Translations under genes and position numbers: made by a program
Shown: positions 26,477 to 34,912 of the stretch, in pieces
Position numbering within the stretch: position 1 is the first letter of the stretch
How the letters are laid out: each line of letters starts with the position of its first letter
Notes under the pieces: model-generated
What the model was told of the DNA's origin: nothing
Seen by the model: the letters and a program-made list of their open reading frames with translations, nothing else
The model's database searches: none
Assembly: GCA_021831565.1 (NCBI GenBank)
Contig: JAKBMM010000021.1
Location: 1-44,665 of the forward strand
Source: Planctomycetota bacterium
Lineage (GTDB): Bacteria; Planctomycetota; Phycisphaerae; WQYP01
Direction: 5' to 3'
DNA length: 44,665 nt

Positions 26477-27607
26477 ATGATGGCAAATCCGGACCGCGGC
26501 GCTCTGTGCGCTTCCACCAGCAAAAAACTCGCCCACGCCGCCGTGGCGAAGATTGAAACGCTGATCGGCCTGGATGGGTTTGTTGATGAAATTATCCAAG
26601 TAGTCGATAAGCGCCACAGCCTGGAGCAGTACGACCGCATCCAAACCATCGATCAGTTCGCCCGCCGCGCCGCACAGGCCGCCGGCCAAAGCGCCAATTT
26701 CGAGCTGGTGGTCACCCAGGAGAAACTCGGCGGCAACGGCCCGATCATGGCCAATGCCCTGGCCGCCATTGGTCTGCGCGTGACCTATATCGGAAATCTC
26801 GGCTACCCGGACATTCACCGGGTTTTTCAGCCCATGACCACCCGGGCGCGTGTCATCAGCATCGCTCCCCCCGGCCATACCGACGCCCTGGAATTTCTCG
26901 ACGGAAAGTTGATGCTCGGCAAACTCGGCCCCATCGCCGAAATCACCTGGGAAAACATCCTGGAGCGAATCGGCAAAGATCAACTGATGGCGATGGTGCG
27001 CTCCGCCCGCCTGATCGGTACGGTCAACTGGACCATGCTGCCCTTTATGAACGATATCTGGAAACACCTGATGCGGGATATTCTGGCTCATATTCCTCCA
27101 GCTGAGCGGGTACTGTTTGTGGACCTGGCGGATCCGGAAAAGAGAACCCGTGCTGATTTGCGCGGCGCCCTGGAAATACTCGAGCAATTTCAGAAGTATC
27201 TGCACGTGATCCTGGGGCTGAATCTCAAAGAAGCCGTGCAGGTCGCCGCCGCCGTCGGGTTGCCGGAATTTCGCGAACCGGAATCCCAGATCGAAGCGAT
27301 GGCGGCGGCCATTCGCGCCAAACTGCAATTGGGAACCATCGTGATTCACCCCCGCGGCGGCGCCGCGGCGGCGGATCAGGACGGATCAGCCCAATTCGCC
27401 GGGCCGTTCGTTACCCAACCGAAAATCAGCACGGGAGCGGGCGACCATTTCAACGCCGGTTTTGTCACCGGCCGCCTGCTGGGCTTTAGTCTGGCCGAGT
27501 CGTTATGCGTTGGCACCGCCACCAGCGGTTTTTACGTTCGTACAGCCAAAAGTCCGACCCTGACCGATCTGACCGAGTTTGTGCGCACGCTTCCCCCGCC
27601 CCAGTAA
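26477..27607 (+). CDS. PfkB-family carbohydrate kinase
   Basis: This 376-residue kinase is of the ribokinase/PfkB type. GLDGFVDEIIQVV is the N-terminal substrate strand, LGGNGPIMANALAAIG is the glycine-rich motif near residue 90, VTYIGNLGYPD follows, and STGAGDHFNAGF is the C-terminal anion hole with the catalytic Asp. It would transfer phosphate from ATP to a sugar or nucleoside; the substrate is unknown. Length is above the usual 300-340, with an extended middle. An AAGGAG ribosome site lies six bases before the ATG. It converges on an aldo/keto reductase gene 45 bp away. No sugar transporter or isomerase flanks it, so its pathway cannot be inferred. Confidence 0.88.
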   Translation: MMANPDRGALCASTSKKLAHAAVAKIETLIGLDGFVDEIIQVVDKRHSLEQYDRIQTIDQFARRAAQAAGQSANFELVVTQEKLGGNGPIMANALAAIGLRVTYIGNLGYPDIHRVFQPMTTRARVISIAPPGHTDALEFLDGKLMLGKLGPIAEITWENILERIGKDQLMAMVRSARLIGTVNWTMLPFMNDIWKHLMRDILAHIPPAERVLFVDLADPEKRTRADLRGALEILEQFQKYLHVILGLNLKEAVQVAAAVGLPEFREPESQIEAMAAAIRAKLQLGTIVIHPRGGAAAADQDGSAQFAGPFVTQPKISTGAGDHFNAGFVTGRLLGFSLAESLCVGTATSGFYVRTAKSPTLTDLTEFVRTLPPPQ

Positions 27608-27652
27608 TGGCGACGGTGCACAGCTTTTTCCCGGGAACGGATACGAACGGGG

Positions 27653-28714
27653 CTATACGGTTTCACCCGCCTGGTAGCGGCTGCGCGTGGCGCCGGTGGG
27701 CGAAACGCTGCTTTTGAGATCGCAGGCGTGCGCCTCGGGTCCCAGGCCGAAGTCGCTTTCCACAAGTTCCTGAATTTCCCGCATCTCTTGGGGGAGGAGC
27801 GGTTTGCCATCGCAGGCGGCGACAAATTCCGTCAGTTCCGCTTCAGTGGTAATGTTCGGCTCGATGCTTAAACAGGCCGGCCAGGCGAGCAGCCATTTCA
27901 TGGCCAGTTGGCCCATCGTGCAGTTGTGGCGTCTTTGAATATGGCGGAGTTTTTCAACTTTTTTCAGGCCGTAAATAAGCCAATTGCGATCACGAAACTT
28001 GCGGTGATCGGTGAAGTCGCTTTGCTCGGTGTACATATCCTGCAGGATGCCGGAGCAATGCGGTACGCGGCTGATAATACCGCCGCCCGTTCGCGCGGCG
28101 ATCTCGCAAAACTCCCGTCCCGGATGCTGCTCAAGCATATTAAAGACAGTTTGCACGGTGGCGGCTTCCCATTGCGCAAGGGCCATCACGCCTTCTTCGC
28201 GCCAGCCGATGGCCGGTCCCAGAGCCACGCCCCAGGCGCGGATTTTTCCCTCTTTGCGCAGACGATCGAGCGTGTTGCGCAGGTCGTCGTTCATCTGGTG
28301 AAGTTTGAGATTGTGCGCCTGCCATAGATCGATCCAATCGGTCTTGAGCCGCGCCAGGGACTTTTCCAAGGCGGCGTGGATGAATTTTGCGGAGAAATCC
28401 TGGCGCCGTTCGCGGTGCGAGTCGGGGGTTCCCGGATCGGAGTAAAAGTCATAGCCAAACTTGGTGGACAGAATAATATGGTCGCGACCGGCGTGGCGAA
28501 TGGTTTCGACCATCATTTTTTCCGCCCGACCGTTGTCGTAGGCGTCGGCGGTGTCAAAAAAGTTTACGCCCAGGTCCCACGCGCGGTTCTGGAGGCGAAT
28601 GCCATCCGCTTCATCCGCGGGAGTCTTGCCCCACATGAAGCTGCCATAAATGAAATTTCCAAAGGCCAGCTCGGATACGCGCAAATCGGTTCCGGGAATT
28701 TGGCGATACTGCAT
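27653..28714 (-). CDS. aldo/keto reductase
   Basis: This 353-residue NADPH-dependent reductase starts MQYRQIPGTDLRVSELAFG, the standard opening of the family. The tetrad is visible: Asp and Tyr in FFDTADAYDNGRAE, Lys in ILSTKFGYD, and His in DLWQAHN. The NADP-binding end lies near LSIEPNITTEAEL. Overall it resembles the YajO/Kv-beta-like group of soluble oxidoreductases, some of which act on aldoses or aldehydes. I place the start at 28714 because the family N-terminus begins there, although the frame stays open upstream to 28945. It diverges from cdaA. A 20-residue polar tail follows the usual end. Confidence 0.9.
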   Translation of the reverse strand: MQYRQIPGTDLRVSELAFGNFIYGSFMWGKTPADEADGIRLQNRAWDLGVNFFDTADAYDNGRAEKMMVETIRHAGRDHIILSTKFGYDFYSDPGTPDSHRERRQDFSAKFIHAALEKSLARLKTDWIDLWQAHNLKLHQMNDDLRNTLDRLRKEGKIRAWGVALGPAIGWREEGVMALAQWEAATVQTVFNMLEQHPGREFCEIAARTGGGIISRVPHCSGILQDMYTEQSDFTDHRKFRDRNWLIYGLKKVEKLRHIQRRHNCTMGQLAMKWLLAWPACLSIEPNITTEAELTEFVAACDGKPLLPQEMREIQELVESDFGLGPEAHACDLKSSVSPTGATRSRYQAGETV

Positions 28715-28925
28715 GGAGTAAAATCCTGTTTTGGTCGGACCCGGCCGCCGGATGGCGAATATTGCCTGTGTCCTGGCGCTTCGCGGCGGCCATACCGGGC
28801 GTTTCCAGCACGCTCCCTGATTCCCAGGATCAGAGTTTACCAGAATACAGGGGATGCGTGAAACCCGGTATGATGGGAAGCACAAACAGGCGCTCAGGCG
28901 ACATTGGACGTATACTGGTCGGCGG

Positions 28926-29741
28926 ATGCCGCTATTCCTGCACAACTTCCTGACGCGAATCGCCGCTTACTCATGGTGGGTGGTGGCGGTGGAGTTGCTG
29001 CTGATCGGTGTGGTGGTGTATTCCGTGCTGGAGTTTCTCCGCGGCACGCGCGGGGCAAGGCTCATCAAAGGCACGGCGCTGTTTCTGATCATCTCATACA
29101 CGGTGATTAAACTCGGGGGAGACAAGCTGGTGCGGGTGGAGTGGCTTTTCAGCCGGTTGCTGGTCTTTACCAGTTTTGCCATCGTGGTGGTATTTCAACC
29201 CGAGCTGCGACGGGCGTTGATCCGTCTGGGCGAAGCGCGATTCTTCCGGCTGGGGAGATCGGCATCCCAACGGCTGATCGATAACCTCTGCCAGAACGCG
29301 GAATACTGTTCGCGCAACCGCATCGGAGCGCTGATCGCGGTGGAGCGCGAAGCGGGATTGGGAGGGCTTACGGAACAAGGCACGCCGATAAACGCCGATG
29401 TCAGCGCGGAGCTGCTCAACACCATTTTTTGGCCCGGTTCCATGCTGCACGACATGGGGGTGGTGATACGAGACGGACGGATCGCGGCGGCGGGTGTGCA
29501 ATTTCCACTGGCGGAGGGCGTAGAATTGAGCCAGGAAATGGGCGCGCGGCACCGCGCGGGACTGGGCTTGTCGCAGGAGTCGGATGCGGTCATTATTATC
29601 GTCAGTGAAGAGACGGGTACCATCAGCGTGGCCGAGCGCGGACAACTGATCCGCGGCGTTTCCGGCGAGCAACTTCGCAACCTGCTCGCCGACGCGCTGC
29701 GGCACCCGGAATTGGCGCTGATGCGCCGTCCGGCCGCTTGA
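28926..29741 (+). CDS. cdaA: diadenylate cyclase (CdaA/DacA type) with altered DGA motif
   Basis: This 271-residue membrane enzyme makes cyclic di-AMP from two ATP. It has about three N-terminal membrane helices (residues 15-90) ending VVVFQPELRRALIRLG, the characteristic CdaA linker. The catalytic DAC domain contains LIAVER, the RHR motif (residues 208-210, in GARHRAGLGLS) and IIIVSEETGTIS. The usual DGA motif reads D-M-G here (residues 176-178, in SMLHDMGVVIRDG): the metal-binding Asp is kept but Gly-Ala is replaced. The start at 28926 matches the family N-terminus; the frame remains open further upstream. It precedes a YbbR gene as in Firmicutes cdaA-cdaR operons; glmM is not next. Confidence 0.9.
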   Translation: MPLFLHNFLTRIAAYSWWVVAVELLLIGVVVYSVLEFLRGTRGARLIKGTALFLIISYTVIKLGGDKLVRVEWLFSRLLVFTSFAIVVVFQPELRRALIRLGEARFFRLGRSASQRLIDNLCQNAEYCSRNRIGALIAVEREAGLGGLTEQGTPINADVSAELLNTIFWPGSMLHDMGVVIRDGRIAAAGVQFPLAEGVELSQEMGARHRAGLGLSQESDAVIIIVSEETGTISVAERGQLIRGVSGEQLRNLLADALRHPELALMRRPAA

Positions 29742-29837
29742 GGGAGTTGTGGAAAAGTCTGCGATGGCGTCGCGTGCAGCAAGCCGCGACCGCTGCTGGC
29801 GGGTGAATATCTCCGGCGCGCCGGTGTAAGGGAATCC

Positions 29838-30965
29838 ATGGCTCGCGGAACCGGCCATTTTCTCGATCGCTTGAAGGTCTTGCCGTTGACAATTCTGTTG
29901 ACGGTATTGCTGTGGCTTTACGCGGACTCCCACCTGACCTCCACCGAGAGTGATCTGCCCATCCATATAGCGGTACTGGCGTCGCCGGCCGCTCCGGGAA
30001 ACCGAACCGTGCGAATAATCAATCCAAAGGATGGCGCATTCCAAATCGCCATTCAAGGCCCGCGCAACCGCGTGCAACGCGTGCGCGAGCAATGCAACGG
30101 CCGGGCGGTGTTCACCCCACAGGATGTCAACGATTTGGTTTACATGATTCCCCATGCCGGGCGGTTGCGGATCGGGGCGAACAATTATCTCAATGCGCTG
30201 CGGGTTTTCAATTCGCTTGCCTACTTCCGGCAACGACGGATCAACGTAATCTCCGTCAAGCCCGCGCGGATCCGGTTGCGGGTGGATGAAATAGTGACGG
30301 TGCGGCGACCGATCCTTTTCCGAGCCTTGCGCGGCGTGCCGGTGAAGATTTCACCCGCGACGGCGCGGATATCGCTGCCGCGGAGTCTGCTGGCAAGCAT
30401 CGGCGGCGTGCGTCAACTGCGGGTCATCGCCCGGCCGCTGCGGGACTTAAGCGCGCTGACACCCAACCGTTCGCACACGATCGCGGCGCAGCTTGTAGCG
30501 CAATACCCCGGCCCGACGAGTTCGCAGGTTGGCGTTTCGCCGACAACGTCGCAGGTCACCCTGACGATTCCGCCGCAGCCGCGCGGTAAACTTTTTATCG
30601 GCATCGTGCCGGTATGGGTGGGCGGTCCGGCCCGGCTGTTGGATCGTTATTCGATCATCGTTCGCCCCGGCACGTTGCGGATTACGGTCACGGGATCGCG
30701 GCGGCGGCTGGCGCGTTTGCGCCGTTTTCTGGTCAAAGGGGGCGCGGCGCCTTTGCGCCAACGCGTCACGGCGCTGTTGGCGGTAAGTTCTTCCTGGATT
30801 CCCACGACCGGCTGGGTGCGGCGTCGCCTGGACTATGAACTGCCACGCGGCGTGCGGCTGCTGGCCGGTCCCCGGCACGTGCTCTGCCGGGTGCGGCGCC
30901 GGAACCAGCGCGGCGCGCCGGCGGCGAGTCAACCCATCGCGCCGACGGCGCGGCTCGCCAAATGA
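29838..30965 (+). CDS. YbbR/CdaR-like regulator of diadenylate cyclase
   Basis: This 375-residue protein has one N-terminal membrane helix (LPLTILLTVLLWLYADSHL, about residues 15-33) and then several extracytoplasmic repeats of the YbbR type; segments such as PIHIAVLASP, RIRLRVDEIVTVRRPI, VTLTIPPQPRG and LRITVTGSRRRLARLR mark them. YbbR proteins bind and adjust the cyclase encoded upstream; here the gap to cdaA is 96 bp. Divergence from Firmicutes CdaR is strong and the call rests mainly on gene order plus topology. The C-terminal tail from about residue 341 is basic and is partly duplicated in frame beyond the stop codon (see the repeat entry). Confidence 0.75.
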   Translation: MARGTGHFLDRLKVLPLTILLTVLLWLYADSHLTSTESDLPIHIAVLASPAAPGNRTVRIINPKDGAFQIAIQGPRNRVQRVREQCNGRAVFTPQDVNDLVYMIPHAGRLRIGANNYLNALRVFNSLAYFRQRRINVISVKPARIRLRVDEIVTVRRPILFRALRGVPVKISPATARISLPRSLLASIGGVRQLRVIARPLRDLSALTPNRSHTIAAQLVAQYPGPTSSQVGVSPTTSQVTLTIPPQPRGKLFIGIVPVWVGGPARLLDRYSIIVRPGTLRITVTGSRRRLARLRRFLVKGGAAPLRQRVTALLAVSSSWIPTTGWVRRRLDYELPRGVRLLAGPRHVLCRVRRRNQRGAPAASQPIAPTARLAK

Positions 30966-31031
30966 GGCGCCGCCCCGGCAGGGGGCCTGCTGGCCGATCC
31001 CCGGCACGTGCTCTGCCAGGCGCGGCGCCGG
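30858..31031 (+). repeat. in-frame duplication of the YbbR C-terminal coding segment
   Basis: Forty-five bases at 30858-30902 recur at 30987-31031 with three substitutions. The spacing of 129 bp is a multiple of three, so the second copy would encode LLADPRHVLCQARRR in the same frame, but it lies beyond the TGA at 30963-30965. It looks like a tandem duplication of the gene tail cut off by a stop, or a repeat element shared by both places. Confidence 0.8.
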
Positions 31032-31386
31032 CAACATAAATGTTGCCGCCAAGGCGGCGAACCGGGAACTCTTGTACCGATTCCTTACCCCAAACTCACG
31101 TTTGGGCGCAGGGGCTGCATGATAAATACGCATCGCCATCAGGTTGTCTTAGGACTCGCTTATGAGATAGGCAGGAAATGGACGGTATCCATTAACGAAT
31201 CGCCACGGCACACAATTTGCTCAAGCAAAGAGGGTAAGCAAAAAAGAGGGTAAAAAGAGGGTAAAAAGAGGGTAATTTGCTCAAAGATCGTGCTGTCGTT
31301 AAAATCATTGCCTTTGTTACCCGGACTCAAGAGCGCGGTTTGTGAATGGACCGAATGATCGAAACAGTTTTTTATACAGGAGTCTT
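30966..31386. other. 421-bp intergenic region before glnN
   Basis: It holds the second copy of the YbbR tail segment, a perfect 20-bp palindrome at 31029-31048 (CGGCAACATA and its complement, which could form a hairpin), a featureless stretch, and the GAGGGTA tandem array described separately. No gene is supported; the short open frames here have no ribosome site or family resemblance. No confident sigma-70 promoter was found. Confidence 0.6.
31214..31284 (+). repeat. GAGGGTA tandem array in the glnN leader
   Basis: GAGGGTA occurs four times (31230, 31246, 31257 and 31268), the last three at exact 11-bp steps separated by AAAA. The array is bracketed by two copies of AATTTGCTCAA (31214-31224 and 31274-31284), 60 bp apart. 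The left copy overlaps an inverted repeat TTTGCT-CA-AGCAAA (31216-31229). An 11-bp period places the repeats on one helix face, so a regulator-binding array is possible; slippage is also possible. Confidence 0.75.
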
Positions 31387-33588
31387 ATGATTATGGGCGC
31401 ATCCACCGCTCGTCGCGCCGCCATCGCGGCACTGACCAACTTTCGCAGCGTTCCCCCTCGTGTAAACTTCAAGGAAACACCCGTCAAAGACGTGTTCGCC
31501 AAGAATGTTTTCAATGAAGACGTGCAACGGCAGCGCTTACCCAAGGCCGTTTTCAAGAAACTCCAGGAGACGGTTAAGAAGGGTGCTCCGCTGGATCTTT
31601 CCATCGCCGATTCCGTCGCCTCCGCCATGCGCGACTGGGCCGTGGAAAAGGGCGCCACACACTACACCCACCTGTTCTATCCAATGACCGGCCTGACGGC
31701 GGAAAAGCATGACAGCTTTCTTTCGCCGGTGGAAGGCGGCGGCGGCATCCTGGAATTTTCGGGAAAGGAACTGGTCAAGGGCGAGCCGGATGCTTCGTCG
31801 TTTCCCTCCGGCGGTCTGCGGGCCACATTCGAAGCCCGCGGCTACACCGCCTGGGATCCCACATCACCCGCATACATTCTGGAAAATCCCAACGGAACCA
31901 TTCTGGTGATTCCGACGGCTTTCGTTTCCTGGACCGGCGAGGCGCTGGACAAAAAAACCCCCCTGCTTCGTTCCATGGAGGCGCTGTCCAAACAGGCTCT
32001 GCGGGTGCTCCGGTTGTTCGGCAATACCACCGCCACCAAGGTGTTCACCACCGTCGGTTCCGAGCAGGAGTATTTCCTGATCGATCGCAACTTCTATTAT
32101 GCCCGACCCGATTTGATCAACTGCGGCCGCACCCTCTTTGGCACCAAGCCGCCGAAGGGCCAGGAGATGGAAGATCATTATTTCGGCAATATTCCCGAGC
32201 GCGTGCTCGCGTGCATGCTGGAAGCAGAGCAGGAGCTTTACAAGCTGGCGGTGCCCGTGAAAACCCGCCATAACGAAGTGGCGCCGGCCCAGTATGAAAT
32301 CGCCCCGCTTTTCGAAAATTCCAACCTGGCCCACGACCACCAGATGCTCACCATGGAAACCCTGCGCCGCGTGGCTGAAAAATATGGAATGGCATGCCTG
32401 CTGCACGAAAAGCCATTCGCCGGCGTCAACGGATCGGGTAAGCACAACAACTGGTCAATGGCCACCGACTCCGGTGAGAACCTGCTAAGCCCCGGCGACA
32501 CACCACACGATAATGCGCAGTTCCTGGTGTTCTGCGTTGCGGTCATTCGCGCGGTCAACAAGTACGCCGAACTGCTGCGGGTGGCGGTCGCCTTCGCCGG
32601 TAACGACCACCGCCTGGGCGCCCAGGAAGCGCCGCCCGCCATTATTTCCATTTACCTGGGCGAGCAGCTCCAGGATATCATGGATCAGATTGAAGCCGGC
32701 GGCGCCAAGAGCGCCAAGGCCGGCGGCCACATGGAAGTTGGCGTGACGGTTCTGCCCCGCCTGCCGCGCGACGCGAGCGATCGCAACCGCACTTCTCCCT
32801 TCGCCTTCACCGGCAGCAAGTTCGAGTTCCGCGCCGTCGGCGGCGGTCAATCCATCGCCGGCCCCAACACCGTTCTCAACACCATTGTGGCGGAGTCTCT
32901 GGATTATATTGCCACCCGGTTGGAAGCCGACAAAAAGGCCGGCAAGGACTTCATCAAGTCCATCCAGGCCGTGCTGGCCTCCATCATCAAGGAAAACAAG
33001 CGGGTCATCTACAACGGCGACAACTACGTTCCGGAGTGGTACAAGGAAGCTGAGAAACGCGGCTTGCCGAACCTCAAGACCACCGTCGACGCCGTGCCGC
33101 ACCTGATCGGGAAACCGTCTCTCGATCTGTTCACCAAATACAAGGTGCTCAACGCGAAGGAACTTCACAGCCGGTACGAAATCTACCTCGAAAACTACAT
33201 CAAGACCGTCGGAATCGAAGCCCAGATGACGGCCCTGATCGCGCGGACAATCATTCAGCCGGCGGCGATCAAGTACCAGCAGGAAGTGGCGTCGTCCATC
33301 ACCGCGGCCAAGGCGGCGGGCATATCCGCCAAGACCATGAGCGAACAGGAGGCTTTCTTGCTGGAGCTTTCCGGCGCCATCAGCGACCTGCAGAAGAAAA
33401 ATGCCGAACTGGTGAAAATAGCCGAGCACCACGCCGCCGGCGATACACTGGCCCACGCCAAATACTCTCGCGACAAAATCATTCCGGCGATGAACGCGGT
33501 GCGGACGCTGGGCGACAAACTCGAAACGATGGTGTCCGATGATCTTTGGCCGCTGCCGACGTACCGTGAGATGTTGTTCATTAAATAA
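31387..33588 (+). CDS. glnN: glutamine synthetase type III
   Basis: This 733-residue enzyme makes glutamine from glutamate and ammonia. Its size and sequence identify type III (GlnN), not the 450-residue type I. Family segments include [13 protein letters not shown] near the N-terminus, [20 protein letters not shown], the glutamate-binding [27 protein letters not shown], and the ATP/ammonia region [13 protein letters not shown] followed by [13 protein letters not shown]. The C-terminal third is helical, as in the family. AGGAG (31378-31382) lies four bases before the chosen ATG at 31387; a second ATG at 31393 is ten bases from it and is equally possible. The long leader with a tandem array suggests nitrogen-related control. 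It converges on the ThiO-like gene. Confidence 0.96.
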   Translation: MIMGASTARRAAIAALTNFRSVPPRVNFKETPVKDVFAKNVFNEDVQRQRLPKAVFKKLQETVKKGAPLDLSIADSVASAMRDWAVEKGATHYTHLFYPMTGLTAEKHDSFLSPVEGGGGILEFSGKELVKGEPDASSFPSGGLRATFEARGYTAWDPTSPAYILENPNGTILVIPTAFVSWTGEALDKKTPLLRSMEALSKQALRVLRLFGNTTATKVFTTVGSEQEYFLIDRNFYYARPDLINCGRTLFGTKPPKGQEMEDHYFGNIPERVLACMLEAEQELYKLAVPVKTRHNEVAPAQYEIAPLFENSNLAHDHQMLTMETLRRVAEKYGMACLLHEKPFAGVNGSGKHNNWSMATDSGENLLSPGDTPHDNAQFLVFCVAVIRAVNKYAELLRVAVAFAGNDHRLGAQEAPPAIISIYLGEQLQDIMDQIEAGGAKSAKAGGHMEVGVTVLPRLPRDASDRNRTSPFAFTGSKFEFRAVGGGQSIAGPNTVLNTIVAESLDYIATRLEADKKAGKDFIKSIQAVLASIIKENKRVIYNGDNYVPEWYKEAEKRGLPNLKTTVDAVPHLIGKPSLDLFTKYKVLNAKELHSRYEIYLENYIKTVGIEAQMTALIARTIIQPAAIKYQQEVASSITAAKAAGISAKTMSEQEAFLLELSGAISDLQKKNAELVKIAEHHAAGDTLAHAKYSRDKIIPAMNAVRTLGDKLETMVSDDLWPLPTYREMLFIK

Positions 33589-33603
33589 TTGGGATTGTCT
33601 CTG

Positions 33604-33632
33604 GCGTGCCGCAGCGTGCCGCAGCGTGCCGA
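33604..33632 (+). repeat. short 10-bp tandem repeat downstream of glnN
   Basis: GCGTGCCGCA is repeated almost three times head to tail, between the convergent glnN and oxidase genes. It may be slippage. Confidence 0.7.
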
Positions 33633-33654
33633 AAGTGAGATCGGCAATGCCGAA

Positions 33655-34779
33655 TCAAGTCGGAGCAAATTCGCTGATGTCGTATGGAGTTTTCCCGGTG
33701 AGGATCAGATCCGCCATCAACTCGGCCGCCAACGGGGCCATGCCGATACCGATCTTGTAATGTCCGGCGCAGATAAAAAGATTTTCCACTCTGCCCACGC
33801 GGCCCATCAGCGGCCGATGGCCCGGCCCGGACGGGCGTAAACCGGCCCAGATGCGCTCCAGCGCAGCGGTTTTAAGTTCGGGGCATATTTCCACGGCTCC
33901 GTGTAGAAGCGTTTGCACGCCGGCGGCGGTGTTGGTGGTGTCGAATCCGGCTTCGGGTTCGGTAGTGGAACCAACCAGAATGCGGCCATCGGGCCAGGGA
34001 ACCAGAAAAATCGGACCGTTTTTGACAATGTGGCCGATCAAGCCCCCGGCGGCGCGCAGCAGCAGCGCCTGACCTTTGACGGGAACGATGGGATGTTCGG
34101 CGGTGTGCGATAAATCCGGCAAGCGCGTTCCCACGCCGGCGCACAAAAGAACTTTTCCGGCCGCAAGTCGCTCCAGCCCCATCCGCGCGCCGCACGCCCG
34201 GTCGTTCGCTATCTCAATTTGATCGACGTGGCTTCCCTCACGGATGGTCACACCGGCCAACCGGCAGGCCGCGACCAGCGCCGCAAGGATCTGTTCCACT
34301 TCCACTTGCGCAGACCAACGGCAGAACTGCGCGCCATGGGGCGCGACGTTCAGACGCGGCTCAATGGCCAGCACCTGATCGCGATTCAATATTTCCATCA
34401 CCTGTCCGGAATCCAGAGCGGGCCAGCCGGCGATTGCGGCGACGACATGGCGCCGCGCGTTTTCCAGGGCCCGGGGCGAGTTGAGAAATTCCAGCTTGCC
34501 GTGACGCCGATAGTCCACCGCAAGTCCGGATACGCTCCGCAGTTCCCGCACGAAAGGCTCGAAATTCCAGAGACTGGCCCGCTGTAGATTCTGGAGCGGG
34601 CCGGCGTTCGCCAGAGGCGACGGCCAGAGCGCGCCCAAGGCGGCCCGACTGGCGCCGTGGCCGCAGCGGTTTTCCTCCAGAATGGTCGTTCGCAAGCCGC
34701 GCTGCGCCAGACGCCAGGCGCAGGCCAGTCCCATGACTCCTCCCCCAACGATCAGTACGTCCGGATTCGCCTCGCCCAT
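33655..34779 (-). CDS. FAD-dependent glycine oxidase-like protein (ThiO type)
   Basis: This 374-residue flavoprotein belongs to the D-amino acid oxidase/ThiO group. VLIVGGGVMGLACAWRLAQRG is the N-terminal dinucleotide loop, ending with Glu in ILEENRCGHGASRAALG, where ASRAALG is the FAD-contacting stretch. The substrate domain includes DYRRHGKLEF. The C-terminal AGLRPSGPGHRPLMGRV and YKIGIGMAPLAAELMADL segments close the FAD site. In thiamine synthesis ThiO turns glycine into dehydroglycine, but no thiG or thiS lies nearby, so a different amino-acid substrate is possible. GGGAG stands nine bases before the ATG at 34779; an upstream ATG at 34812 is the alternative. It diverges from pyrC. Confidence 0.82.
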   Translation of the reverse strand: MGEANPDVLIVGGGVMGLACAWRLAQRGLRTTILEENRCGHGASRAALGALWPSPLANAGPLQNLQRASLWNFEPFVRELRSVSGLAVDYRRHGKLEFLNSPRALENARRHVVAAIAGWPALDSGQVMEILNRDQVLAIEPRLNVAPHGAQFCRWSAQVEVEQILAALVAACRLAGVTIREGSHVDQIEIANDRACGARMGLERLAAGKVLLCAGVGTRLPDLSHTAEHPIVPVKGQALLLRAAGGLIGHIVKNGPIFLVPWPDGRILVGSTTEPEAGFDTTNTAAGVQTLLHGAVEICPELKTAALERIWAGLRPSGPGHRPLMGRVGRVENLFICAGHYKIGIGMAPLAAELMADLILTGKTPYDISEFAPT

Positions 34780-34912
34780 GAAATATCGCTCCCGCTGGGA
34801 AACTTTCTCCATAAAGACGATGCGGAGTATAACCGCCGAGGACGACGGCTCCACGCACAATGCGCGGCACGCGCCCTCGCCGTCGGCCCACACGGCGTTT
34901 ATACTTATAGCC

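Noticed and set aside
31214-31284. CRISPR array
   Set aside because: Repeat units are 7-11 bp with no spacer diversity and no cas genes are nearby.
32485-33456. 323-codon antisense frame inside glnN
   Set aside because: glnN is conserved along its whole length; the antisense product has no recognisable fold.
33655-34779. Confident ThiO in thiamine synthesis
   Set aside because: No thi genes are near and other amino-acid oxidases share the motifs, so only a ThiO-like label is kept.
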